From Lutraria lutraria (lineage: Eukaryota > Mollusca > Bivalvia > Venerida > Mactridae), in the NCBI GenBank assembly GCA_964023205.1, contig OZ026841.1, forward strand, positions 33,432,399 to 33,496,398: a stretch of 64,000 nucleotides of DNA, written 5' to 3'. Position numbers and translations under genes: made by a program. Of the stretch, positions 1 to 11,877 are shown piece after piece (the first letter of the stretch is position 1; each line of letters begins with the position of its first letter). Under the pieces are notes generated by a model, which saw only the letters and a list, made by a program, of their open reading frames with translations, was not told the origin of the DNA and did not search any database.

Positions 1-841
1 CTCTGTAGTGGGTTAGTGAGTAGTCGCGTTTGTTGTGTGTAGTTAAATGAGATTTGACTGCCAAATGGGCGTTCCATTTTCATTAGAGCTATAGGACAAT
101 GGAATAAAGTATTTAGCGCAGATTAGGAAACCATGCGATTTGGGCTCGGAACGATGCGTCAGCTTTAGTCAGACCAAGTATATGGCAAGCGCTATATGTT
201 CCAGTACCCATCGTACTAACCATGGTTCAGTTTTCTAGCTGCCAGGATTCAAAATACTGGTCATGTGGAATCTTAAATTAATTCTCTACAATGATCTCAT
301 CTCACTAAGTATTATGTAATAATTAAAATGTATATGAAGACCACAAATATGTTGTTTACAAGGATTTCATACTAAAGATCCACGAAGCGTTAATTAATAC
401 CTCGTTTTATATGCCACTTGTTAGCGTTCTATGATGAGTAAATAGGTATGAAACTGTTAATGTATGCAATAAAACGCAAATTCATTGCTCAGGATATTTA
501 AATGTTTACTCAGTCTTACTGCATACGTAGTCTCAACATTGCTTTATTTGGTCATTCAAAATACCGCGTTTGTAGTATTTAAAACATAAACCGAGAAGTT
601 TGTTGCCAAAGAGGACAAAGAAGGCACAGTGATATATATAGCGGATTACAATGTCATTTCAAGATGTGTTTTTAATAAGTTACAATACATGCATTTCTAA
701 AAATATAGCAACACTATGATAGACTGTAGATTGCAATGTAGATCATAGATGTAGTGAATGAACCGTCCAACTTAGACGCCATATATGGACAGCTTCATTG
801 AGACACTGCACAATTTCAGAGTATAAGTCGATACTGAGTTT
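1..841. other. No gene recognised; non-coding flank
   Basis: AT-rich sequence with stops in all frames. I see no exon with family resemblance, no RNA gene and no clear repeat. It may be intergenic or intronic DNA of a gene outside the window. Confidence 0.5.
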
Positions 842-864
842 GGGGGGGGGGGGGGGGGGGGGGG
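842..864. repeat. Poly-G tract of 23 bases
   Basis: An uninterrupted run of 23 G residues on the + strand, bordered by 'gagttt' on the left and 'aggagc' on the right. A homopolymer this long is unusual in otherwise AT-rich DNA. It is prone to slippage, so its length may be partly a sequencing artefact. Confidence 0.95.
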
Positions 865-2513
865 AGGAGCATGGCTGATTTATACCCCCGCCGTTGTCAG
901 ACGAAGCATAAAATTAGCCTACATTCTGAAATTGCTTCTTAAAGGCTTGTTACCTTGATTCTGTACCATTGCTGATATTGATTGCCGCAAATAGTGGTCA
1001 ACTTCTCCACCTGAACGGTCAGTGGTTTAGGGCGAACTTCTTGCACATTTAAAACAACGTGTTATCTCGAATAACTCGGTGCAAATTAAACCTCAAATAC
1101 GAGTAAGCTAGCTTATTTAGAGCTTTATACTCAAGTACGATCGACTTCATTTTTAGATGTTTATCTTCAGTACGTTCTATTCGTGTCTGGACAATTTGGT
1201 GCAAAAATATCATGTTGGTTATTGAAATATAGTACTCGGTGTGTACACTAAGATTTCAGTGAACTGTGTTCATATTCTAGGAATGTGGACGCTTGTTTTA
1301 ATATCCTCCGCAGACTGGTTCTACGCCAGCAACCACTTGCAAGACTGTAATTAAGGCATAAATCGCGACAGCATTTATTTTCATTGCAAATGTTGTGTGG
1401 ATTATTTTATGTTGGCGTAATGGGTCGTTACGCGTTTTATTGGTGATACAGGTATAATACAAATAAGAGAACTACTTTAATAGAGACAATATCCCAGGAA
1501 TGTTTTGCTGATTGTTCAAGGTTCTAATATGCTGTAGATGTACTAAGGAATTTACACATTTTACACAATGGAAATATATGCATATCATTTTAAGTGGTTT
1601 GAGTAAAGCTATATTATCTTAGTAATATAATGGTAGCATTACTGTCGCTCGTAAATGCATATTTTCATTAAAATTAATGGTCTGTCATTCATGTTTTTTA
1701 TTCTTAGTGCTAGCAGGGAATACAATAGAAATACACCATATACTGGTAATTACTTCATTCTAAGGTAATAAATTGCAGTAATAGCAAACAATACCGATGT
1801 TGATCTATTCTTTTACTTTTTATATTGAAATCCAGTTTAGAAATGTGTTAAACGTATTAGTAGGTTATCTAGATGTGTTTGTCTAGATTTTGCCTTAATA
1901 CACAGTTCCTTCGATTGTCAATGGCGTAGCTTGGTTTAAATTATTAGGTGGGTCAACTTTTAGCAGGGTCTGGCAAACTGACGTCGTAAGCCCTAATCCA
2001 TGCGCACAAGGACATTGATTGATTGATTGACTGACTGACTGAAGAAAGTAAGACAAAAACAAGACAAATTTAAACCATGACATGCTTCCAACACCGAGAA
2101 CAACACAAAAAAGCGCCAGCGCTTGTTTCCATTGTGGTCCTTGTAATGGTGGCTTGACATAGAGAGGCAAACTTGAAAGATGCTGAGTAATAAAACACAA
2201 TTGAACATTGGAATATAATTATCACAGCACATTGAAATAAATTTGATAGTATCAATAAATTAACATACATTCATAAATAAACATTCATTGTAAATTAATG
2301 AGCAAAACATAACAAAGAAATAATTAATTACCATAATACTGGTTAAGTAAACCCTAAGTATTTGCAAATTGCACTGAAAACATACCATGGAATCTAATGC
2401 TTAAAATTGAAAATTAAGATTTTGGTAAAAGGTAAGACATATCTAAACTAAAACATAACAACAGTTTCTAGACTTAAAAGGGTTGATTGTTAAAAATGCA
2501 GTATATATCAACT
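865..2513. other. No gene recognised; contains a tetranucleotide microsatellite
   Basis: AT-rich with scattered stops. The only structure seen is a short ATTG/ACTG tetranucleotide tract near 2014-2042. The small open frames between 1895 and 2270 are low-complexity and resemble no family. Confidence 0.5.
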
Positions 2514-2865
2514 AAGAACTGTTCATTAAGTGACTTTTGATGGCAACCTTAAAGTTGGGTAACTTTTTTAATTTATTTATTCCATAGTTTGGCACCTAAA
2601 ATGATTTTGAACCCGACCCTTTAACCTTAGGAAGACCATAACCTCCTTTGTTTCTGAGTCTGGTATTATATTTATGTAAATAATCTTCGGCAACAAAATA
2701 TTCATTCATATATCCAGGGGCCGTATTGTTCCCGGCCTTAAAGACGTGACACAACATTAAATGATCGTCCCTTTTTTCAACAGGTAACCAGTGAAGTTTA
2801 TTGAAATGTTCAAGGCCAATATGAGATCTGGGATCAAGATTACATGTAAGTACAAATCTAATCAT
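2514..2865 (-). pseudogene. Decayed C-terminal end of a non-LTR retrotransposon ORF2
   Basis: Read on the minus strand, a stop-free stretch carries the motif LHWLPVEKR, then VFKAGNNTAPGYM and a basic R-L-R-N-K region. In the known family the order is 'LHWLPV..R..(K)..L..FK..G.APSYL', followed by 'R.LR', then 'GAKLWNxLP'. The GAKLWNK and LPNFKVAIKSHL pieces are also present (about 2600-2515) but in shifted frames. A stop near 2597 and a TAAA duplication near 2575 separate them. No upstream polymerase or endonuclease domain is visible, so this is a truncated, inactive 3' fragment. The reading is from motif recognition only; the clade was not determined. Confidence 0.75.
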
Positions 2866-4137
2866 TTGTAATTACATGAATATCGTTGATGACAAAGTGA
2901 TTATCGTGTTCACCTCAGACTAATGCAGAAAATTAGATTTTTTTTTAATTGATGTTAATGTTACCCAAGACATTGTGTCACTTTCCTCGAAAAAATGAAG
3001 ACCGCAGCTAACACGCCGTCCTAGGCAATATGAAACTACGTCCCTGGTTGTAAGCGGGCAAACTTACTGAACATCGAATATAATCATGTATCTAGAGCAG
3101 CCAAACTTTCATTTGTTGTTTTATGATTGTATCAAGTTCATTATCCTACCAGCCTTAAATACATTGAGTCTAGATCTGTATCGCTTAATTCGTCACATTA
3201 ACTTTTATATTCCCTTTAAGCTGCTAAAAGATTGATACTAATAATAATTTCTTTGAAAATTTTACGGTAGTTATTTTACGCGATTAAATATCACGAAACA
3301 GTAAGAATTACGTATGATTCAACATTATGATTACTATCCAGTAATATTAATTGCTATATAAATATGATAAAGTGAATGTATGTAAACTGTGAAATAGGTT
3401 TATCACCACAATCATAAATCATGAAGATGCGTCCGCATAATTTGCATAATAACATTTCATTCATAGAAAGCGTCTAACATTCAAAATGAACTAATTGTAT
3501 GAATGAAACATCAGTTAATCCTTATCTGAATCGTCGCTTCTTTTTCTGAGTCAAATATGACCGACCCTGGCAGGCCTCGAGGATATAAAACTTGAAAACA
3601 GTCTCCGAGCTCAAATCTCAAATCCATTCTCAACGTATTGGGGTTGAAAAGATTAATGTTTAAATACATATTCAGATAATCTACACTCTCAGACTAACGT
3701 ATCAATATTATATCTTAATTATCTGATCATAATTAACTTAGTAACATTCAAAGACAAAATGTGAAATAAGAGCTTGGTGATTGATCTCAAAATTTCTAAA
3801 CTAGAGCCAATGTCATAAACCCGCACCAGAAAGTATTCAGAAAAGACCTGGTTTGTTCACATGTGGCAATTTCACAGAGCATACGCAACTAAGATAATTT
3901 ACCTCCCCCCTCATGTTGCATCTTTAAAAATAATGGCCATTATCAACTGCTTAAAGATGATTGTATTGCAACATAAACCATTATTGTTCAGTTAAAACAA
4001 GTAAAGCTGGTATTTTTTGTATTTTACAAGTACATATTTCAAAGAGTCGATGAGAGGAATTGAGTATCACAGGTTTATTGTTGAAGACAAGGCTTCTGGT
4101 AGACTTATGGTTTTGAAATTTTCTGTTCATTAACACA
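2866..4137. other. No gene; partial copy of an inverted-repeat element near 3570-3770
   Basis: The stretch around 3570-3640 ('ggatataaaacttgaaaacag', 'gagctcaaatctcaaat') matches the left end of the element at 17998-18251. It also resembles the copy at 48905-49141. This is therefore a degenerate copy of the same family. The rest is AT-rich with no coding signal. Confidence 0.45.
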
Positions 4138-7100
4138 TCGTGTGTGGTTCTGTGGCCATTTGAGTAATGTTCTGTATTTCTTTGTGAATGGTACTGTGGC
4201 CATTTGAGTAATGTTCTGTATTTCTTTGTGAATGGTACTGTGGCCATTTGAGTAATGTTCTGTATTTCTTTGTGAATGGTACTGTGGCCATTTGAGTAAT
4301 GTTCTGTATTTCTTTGTGAATGGTACTGTGGTCATTTGAGTAATGTTCTGTATTTCTTTGTGAATGGTACTGTGGTCATTTGAGTAATGTTCTGTATTTC
4401 TTTATGTGTGGTACTGTGGTCATTTGAGTAATGTTCAGTATTTCTTTGTGAATGGTACTGTGGCCATTTGAGTAATGTTCAGTATTTCTTTGTGAATGGT
4501 ACTGTGGCCATTTGAGTAATGTTCTGTATTTCTTTGTGAATGGTACTGTGGTCATTTGAGTAATGTTCTGTATTTCTTTATGTGTGGTACTGTGGCCATT
4601 AGAGTAATGTTCTGTATTTCTTCATGTGTGGTACTGTGGTCATTTGAGTAATGTTCAGTATTTCTTTGTGAATGGTACTGTGGCCATTTGAGTAATGTTC
4701 AGTATTTCTTAATGTGTGGTACTGTGGCCATTTGAGTAATGTTCAGTATTGCTTTATGTGTGGTACTGTGGCCATTTGAGTAATGTTCAGTTATTTTTTG
4801 TGAATGGTACTGTGGCCATTTGAGTAATGTTCAGTATTTCTTTGTGAATGGTACTGTGGCCATTTGAGTAATGTTCAGTATTTCTTTATGTGTGGTACTG
4901 TGGCCATTTGAGTAATGTTCAGTTTTTCTTTATGTGTGGTACTGTGGTCATTTGAGTAATGTTCAGTATTTCTTTATTTGTGGTACTGTGGTCATTTGAG
5001 AAATGTTCAGTATTTCTTTGTGAATGGTACTGTGGCCATTTGAGAAATGTTCTGTATTTCTTTGTGAATGGTACTGTGGCCATTTGAGAAATGTTCTGTA
5101 TTTCTTTGTGAATGGTACTGTGGCCATTTGAGAAATGTTCTGCATTTCTTTGTGAATGGTACTATGGCCATTTGAGTGTTGTTCTGTATCTCTTTGCGAA
5201 TGGTACTGTGGCCATTTGAGAAATGTTCTGTATTTCTTTGTGAATGGTACTGTGGCCATTTGAGTGTTGTTCTGTATCTCTTTGTGAATGGTACTGTGGC
5301 CATTTGAGTAATGCTCTTTATCTCTTTGTGAATGGTACTGTGGCCATTTGAGTAATGTTCAGTATTTCTTTATGAGTGGTACTGTGGTCATTTGAGTAAT
5401 GTTCAGTATTTCTTTATTTGTGGTACTGTGGCCATTTGAGAAATGTTCAGTATTTCTTTGTGAATGGTACTGTGGCCATTTGAGAAATGTTCTGTATTTC
5501 TTTGTGAATGGTACTGTGGCCATTTGAGAAATGTTCTGTATTTCTTTGTGAATGGTACTGTGGCCATTTGAGTAATGTTCAGTTATTTTTTGTGAATGGT
5601 ACTGTGGCCATTTGAGTAATGTTCAGTATTTCTTTGTGAATGGTACTGTGGCCATTTGAGTAATGTTCAGTATTTCTTTATGTGTGGTACTGTGACCATT
5701 TGAGTAATGTTCAGTATTTCTTTATGTGTGGTACTGTGGCCATTTGAGTAATGTTCAGTATTTCTTTATGTGTGGTACTGTGGTCATTTGAGTAATGTTC
5801 AGTATTTCTTTATTTGTGGTACTGTGGCCATTTGAGAAATGTTCAATATTTCTTTGTGAATGGTACTGTGGCCATTTGAGAAATGTTCTGTATTTCTTTG
5901 TGAATGGTACTGTGGCCATTTGAGAAATGTTCTGTATTTCTTTGTGAATGGTACTGTGGCCATTTGAGAAATGTTCTGTATTTCTTTGTGAATGGTACTA
6001 TGGCCATTTGAGTGTTGTTCTGTATCTCTTTGCGAATGGTACTGTGGCCATTTGAGAAATGTTCTGTATTTCTTTGTGAATGGTACTGTGGCCATTAGGG
6101 TGTTGTTCTGTATCACTTTATCAGTGGTACTGTGGCCATTATGGTGTTGTTCTGTATCACTTTATGAGTGGTACTGTGGCCATTAGGGTGTTGTTCTGTA
6201 TTTCTTTATGAGTGGTACTGTGACCATTAGGGTGTTGTTCTGTATCTCTTTTTCAATGGTACTGTGGCCATTTGAGTAATGTTCTTTATCTCTTTGCGAA
6301 TGGTACTGTGGCCATTTGAGTAATGTTCAGTATTTCTTTATTTGTGGTACTGTGGTCATTTGAGTAATGTTCAGTATTTCTTTATTTGTGGTACTGTGGC
6401 CATTTGAGAAATGTTCAGTATTTTTTTGTGAATGGTACTGTGGTCATTTGAGTAATGTTCTGTATTTCTTTGTGAATGGTACTGTGGCCATTTGAGAAAT
6501 GTTCAGTATTTCTTTGTGAATGGTACTGTGGCCATTTGAGAAATGTTCTGTATTTCTTTGTGAATGGTACTGTGGCCATTTGAGAAATGTTCTGTATTTC
6601 TTTGTGAATGGTACTGTGGCCATTTGAGAAATGTTCTGTATTTCTTTGTGAATGGTACTTTGGCCATTTGAGTGTTGTTCTGTATCTCTTTGCGAATGGT
6701 ACTGTGGCCATTTGAGAAATGTTCTGTATTTCTTTGTGAATGGTACTGTGGCCATTGGAGTGTTGTTCTGTATCTCTTTGTGACTGGTACTGTGGCCATT
6801 TGAGTAATGCTCTTTATCTCTTTGTGAATGGTACTGTGGCCATTTGAGTAATGCTCTTTATCTCTTTGTGAATGGTACTGTGGCCATCTGAGTAATGCTC
6901 TTTATCTCTTTGTGAATGGTACTGTGGCCAATAGGGTGTTGTTCTGTATCTCTTTATGAGTGGTACTGTGGTCATTTGAGTGTTGTTCTGTATCTCTGTA
7001 CGAGTGGGGTTGTAGCTATTAGGGTGTTGTTCTGTATATCTTTATGAGTGGTACTGAGGCCATTAGGGTGTTGTTCTGTATCTCTTTATGAGTGGTACAG

Positions 7101-8860
7101 TGGCCATTAGGGTGTTGTTCTATATGTTGTACTGAGGTCATTAGGGTGTTGTTATGTAACTCTTTATGAGTGGTACTGTGGCCATTGGGGTGTTGTTCTG
7201 TATCACTTTATGAGTGCTACTGTAGCCATTTGGGTGCTGTTCTGTATCTCTTTATGAGTGCTACTGTGGCCATTGGGGTGTTGTTCTGTATCTCTTTATG
7301 AGTGCTACTGTAGCCATTTTGGTGTTGTTCTGTATCACTTTATGAGTGCTACTGTGGTCTTTAGGGTGTTGTTCTGTATCTCTTTATGAGTGGTACTGTG
7401 GCCATTAGGGTGTTGTTCTGTATCTCTTTATGAGTGGTACTGTGGCCATTTGAGTGTTGTTCTGTATCTCTTTACGAGTGGTACTGTGGCTATTAGGGTG
7501 TTGTTCTGTATATCTTTATGAGTGGTACTGAGGCCATTAGGGTGTTGTTCTATATCTCTTTATGAGTGGTACTGTGGCCATTAGGGTGTTGTTCTGTATG
7601 TTGTACTGAGGCCATTAGGGTGTTGTTATGTAACTCTTTATGAGTGGTACTGTGGCCATTGGGCTGTTGTTCTGTATCTCTTTATGAGTGCTACTGTAGC
7701 CATTTGGGTGTTGTTTTGTATCTCTTTATGAGTGCTACTGTGGCCATTAGGGTGTTGTTTTGTATCTCTTTATGAGTGGTACTGTGGCCATTTGGGTATT
7801 GTTCTGTATCTCTTTATGAGTGGTACTGTGGCCATTGGGGTGTTGTTCTTTATCTCTTTATGAGTGCTACTTTGGCCATTATGGTGTTGTTCTGTATCTC
7901 TTTATGAATGCTACTGTTGCCATTAGGGTGTTGTTCTGTATCTCTTTATGAGTGGTACTGTGGCCATTATGGTGTTGTTCTGTATCTCTTTATGAGTGCT
8001 ACTGTGGCCATTTGGGTGCTCCTCTGTATCTCTTTATGAATGGTACTGTGGCCATTAGGGTGTTGTTCTGTATCTCTTTATGAGTGCTACTGTGGCCATT
8101 AGTGTGTTGTTCTGTATCACTTTATCAGTGGTACTGTGGCCATTATGGTGTTGTTCTGTATCACTTTATGAGTGGTACTGTGGCCATTAGGGTGTTGTTC
8201 TGTATCTCTTTATGAGTGGTACTGTGGCCATTAGGGTGTTGTTCTTTATCTCTTTATGAGTGCTACTGTGGCCATTAGGGTGTGTTCTGTATCTCTTTAT
8301 GAGTGCTACTGTGGCCATTTGGGTGCTGTTCTGTATCTCTTTATGAGTAGTACTGTGGCCATTAGGGTGTTGTTCTGTATCTCTTTTTAAGTGGTACTAT
8401 GGCCATTAGGGTGTTGTTCTGTATCTCTTTATGAGTGGTGCTGTGGCCATTAGGGTGTTGTTCTGTATCTCTTTATGAGTGGTACTGTGGCCATTAGGGT
8501 GTTGTTCTGTATCTCTTTATGAGTGGTACTGTGGCCATTAGGGTGTTGTTCTGTATTTCTTTATGAGTGGTACTGTGGCCATTAGGGTGTTGTTCTGTAA
8601 CACTCGTTGAATGGTGCAGTTACTACTAGTAGTTGAGTGTTGTTAAACTTGTTACGTTACACTTTGTGAGTGGCACTGTGGCCATTTGAGGGATTTACTG
8701 TATTTCTCTATGAGTGGTACTGCGGCCATTAGGGTGTTGTTCTGTAAGACTTGTTCAGTGGTGTAGTTACTAATTAAGTGTTGTTATATAAAGCTTTGTG
8801 AGTGGTACTGTGGCCATTAATTTGAGATTTTTATGGTTTCACTTTGGGAGTGGTACTGTG
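4138..8860. repeat. Satellite block A: 44-bp unit, about 100 copies
   Basis: Head-to-tail 44-bp units. Two main subtypes occur. To about 6.95 kb the dominant unit reads 'tttgag(t/a)aatgttc' then 'tgtatttctttgtgaatgg'. From about 7 kb to 8.6 kb it reads 'ttagggtgttgttctgtatc' then 'tctttatgagtggtactgtg'. The last part (8600-8860) is degenerate, with 'aagacttgttcagtggtgta' variants. Because 44 is not a multiple of 3, the minus strand is open in several frames for about 100 codons. These frames give a recurring 44-residue pattern and are not a gene. Confidence 0.97.
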
Positions 8861-9628
8861 GCAATACGTTGTGACGTGGTAAATGAGTGCTATTCTTTGG
8901 AATTTTATTCATGGTGACATTTCTTGTGTGGCGCAGCGTCAATTTAATCACTTTTCTGTAAATCTATGTGTATGTTGTTGTGGTCATTGTCAAAAGTGTT
9001 TTTTTTCTGTTTCAGTTCGTGAGTGGTACTTCCGTTGTTGGTTTTTGCTTTACTCATATTTGTTTATTCCCTTTCGGCTTGCTTTTTTGGTCTGTTTTAT
9101 GATATTCAATTTATCAAAATGAAGATATTCAATGACGTTTTTTAAATTTTATTTAACAAGCTATTTGTACATATTAATTTCCAGCAAACATTCACCATAT
9201 CCGCGTTGTAAGATTGTATTTTTTAAAAAGTTGTACATCCTGATTCGATGTTAAAGATGCCATGACTCGCCATAAATGTCTCTAAATAACACATTTATAT
9301 CCTGAAACATCAGTTTGATCAATAAGCGATAAACAAGCAAAGGTTATCTATTTTCTCAGAAAGAAATCGTAGTTTCTTTAAAATATCAATATCATATACA
9401 GTGTAACCTCTTTAAAGCAACACCCTTTGTGAGTAGCAAAAGTATGTTGTTGTTGAAAAGTTGCTGCTCTAGAGAGGTTAAATCGTGCAGTGGGAAAAAT
9501 CATGCTGTTATTGAAGGGATGTTGTTGCTCAAAAGAGGGCCGCTCTGGAGTGGTTGTACTGTACTTTCAGATATTACATAACATTCGTTTACATGGGAAA
9601 ATGTATATAATAACATTATTTTAATTTG
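8738..9628. repeat. Satellite spacer, copy 1 (0.89 kb, duplicated at 10989)
   Basis: This unique-looking sequence interrupts the satellite and is repeated almost base for base at 10989-11877, in the same orientation and with nearly the same length. It begins in degenerate satellite units ('aagacttgttcagtggtgta'), passes through 'tgtggcgcagcgtcaa', holds a small inverted-repeat element at 9397-9563, and returns to satellite at 'aatttgttgttctgtatg'. It has no gene. Small open frames (for example 8883-9122) are not kept in the second copy. Confidence 0.92.
9397..9563. mobile_element. MITE-like element with TACAGT termini, in spacer copy 1
   Basis: A 167-bp element with inverted ends: 'tacagtgtaacctct' on the left and 'tggttgtactgta' on the right. 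The interior is rich in 'gttgttg' and 'gctctagagaggtt'. The same element occurs in spacer copy 2 (11646-11812) and, in reverse orientation, in an RNF4 intron (29801-29974). It is therefore a dispersed family, not part of the satellite. Confidence 0.7.
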
Positions 9629-10988
9629 TTGTTCTGTATGTCTTTATGAGTGGTACTGTGGTCATTAGGGTGCTGTTCTGTATCTTTTTATGAGTGGTAC
9701 TGTGGCCATTAGGGTGTTGTTCTGTATCTCTTTATGAGTGCTACTGTGGCCATTTGGGTGTTGTTCTGTATCTCTTTATGTGTGGTACTGTGGCCATTTG
9801 GGTGCTGTTCTGTATCTCTTTATGAGTGGTACTGTGGCCATTAGGGTGTTGTTCTGTATCTCTTTATGAGTGGTACTGTGGTCATTAGGGTGCTGTTCTG
9901 TATCTCTTTAAGAATGCTACTGTGGCCATTTGGGTGCTGTTCTGTATCTCTTTATGAGTGGTACTGTGGCCATTAGGGTGTTGATCTGTATCTCTTTATG
10001 AGTGGTACTGTGGTCATTAGGGTGCTGTTCTGTATCTCTTTAAGAATGCTACTGTGGCCATTTGGGTGCTGTTCTGTATCTCTTTATGAGTGCTACTGTG
10101 GCCATTTGGGTGCTGTTCTGTATCTCTTTATGAGTGGTACTGTGGCCATTAGGGTGTTGTTCTGTATCTCTTTATGAGTGCTACTGTGGCCATTTGGGTG
10201 CTGTTCTGTATCTCTTTATGAGTGGTACTGTGGCCATTAGGATGTTGTTCTGTATCTTTTTATGAGTGCTACTGTGGCCATTAGGGTGTTGTTCTGTATC
10301 TCTTTATGAGTGCTACTGTGGCCATTTTGGTGCTGTTCTGTATCTCTTTATGAGTGCTACTGTGGCCATTAGGGTGTTGTTCTGTATCTCTTTATGAGTT
10401 CTACTGTAGCCATTAGGGTGTTGTTCTGTATCTCTTTATGAGTGGCACTGTGGCCATAACGGTGTTGATCTGTATCTCTTATGAGTGGTACTGTGGCCAT
10501 TAGGGTGTTGTTCTGTATTTCTTCATGAGTGGTACTGTGGCCATTTGAGTGATGTACTGTATTTCTTTATTAGTGGTACTGCGGCCATTAAGGTGTTGTT
10601 CTGTATCACTTCATGAGTGGTACTGTGGCCATTTGAGTGATGTACTGTATTTCTTTATGAGTGGTACTGCGGCCATTAAGGTGTTGTTCTGTATCTCTTT
10701 ATGAGTTCTACTGTAGCCATTAGGGTGTTGTTCTGTATCTCTTTATGAGTGGCACTGTGGCCATAAGGGTGTTGATCTGTATCTCTTATGAGTGGTACTG
10801 TGGCCATTAGGGTGTTGTTCTGTATTTCTTCATGAGTGGTACTGTGGCCATTTGAGTGATGTACTGTATTTCTTTATGAGTGGTACTGCGGCCATTAAGG
10901 TGTTGTTCTGTATTTCTTCATGAGTGGTACTGTGGCCATTTGAGTGATGTACTGTATTTCTTTATGAGTGGTACTGCGGCCATTAAGG
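9629..10988. repeat. Satellite block B: 44-bp unit, about 31 copies
   Basis: Same 44-bp unit as block A, mostly the 'ttagggtgttgttctgtatc' and 'tttgggtgctgttctgtatc' subtypes. Toward the end there is a mixed pattern with 'tttgagtgatgtactgtatt' and 'ctgcggccattaaggtg' units. A segment of several units (about 10390-10580) is repeated at about 10690-10880, which suggests local amplification. Confidence 0.96.
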
Positions 10989-11877
10989 TGTTGTTCTGTA
11001 AGACTTGTTCAGTGGTGTAGTTAATAATTGAGTGTTGTTATATAAAGCGCTGTGAGTGGTACTGTGGCCATTATTTTGAGATTTTTACGGTTTCACTTTG
11101 GGAGTGGTACTGTGGCAATATGTTGTGACGTGGTAAATGAGTGCTATACTTTGGAATTTTGTTCATGGCGACATTTCTTGTGTGGCGCAGCGTCAATGTA
11201 ATCAATTTTCTGTAAATCTATGTGTATGGCGTTGTGGTCATTTAAGTGTTTTTTTCTGTTTCAGTTCGTGAGTGGTACTTCCTTTGTTGGTTTTTGCTTT
11301 ATTCATATTTGTTTATTTCCTTTCGGCTTGCTTTTTTGGTCTGTTTTATGATATTCAATTTATCAAAATGAAGGTATTCAATGTCGTTTTTTAAATTTCG
11401 TTTGACAAGCAATTTGTACATATTAATTTCCAGCAAACATTCACCATATCCGCGTTGTAAGATTGTATTATTTAAAAAGTTGTACATCCTGAGTCGATGT
11501 TAAAGACGCCATGACTCACCATAAATGTCTCTAAATAACACATTTATATCCTGAAACATCAGTTTGATCAATAAGCGATAAACAAGCAAAGGTTATCTAT
11601 ATTCTCAGAAAGAAATCGTAGTTTCTTTAAAATATCAATATCATATACAGTGTAGCCTCTTTAAAGCAACACCCTTTGTGAGTAGCAAAATTATGTTGTT
11701 GTTGAAAAGTTGCTGCTCTAGAGAGGTTAAATCGTGCAGTGGGAAAAATCATGCTGTTATTGAAGGGATGTTGTTGCTTAAAAGAGGGCCGCTCTGGAGT
11801 GGTTGTACTGTACTTTCAGATATTACATAACATTCGTTTACATGGGAAAATGTATATAATAACATTATTTTAATTTG
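10989..11877. repeat. Satellite spacer, copy 2
   Basis: Near-identical direct duplicate of 8738-9628, differing by scattered single-base changes such as 'ctttgtg' versus 'gctgtg' and 'catggtgac' versus 'catggcgac'. It carries the second copy of the TACAGT element at 11646-11812. The match in length and order implies a recent duplication of a satellite-plus-spacer segment. Confidence 0.92.
11646..11812. mobile_element. MITE-like element with TACAGT termini, in spacer copy 2
   Basis: Second copy of the 167-bp element at 9397-9563, carried along by the spacer duplication. The ends are 'tacagtgtagcctct' and 'tggttgtactgta'. Confidence 0.7.

Noticed and set aside
4963..6799. Minus-strand frames of about 100 codons with repeated 'TVPFTKKYRT' peptides
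   Set aside because: They are translations of the 44-bp satellite. Every frame gives the same cycle and ends at random unit variants; there is no start context or splice support.
8883..9122. 79-codon frame in the satellite spacer
   Set aside because: It is not preserved in the near-identical second spacer, so there is no coding constraint.
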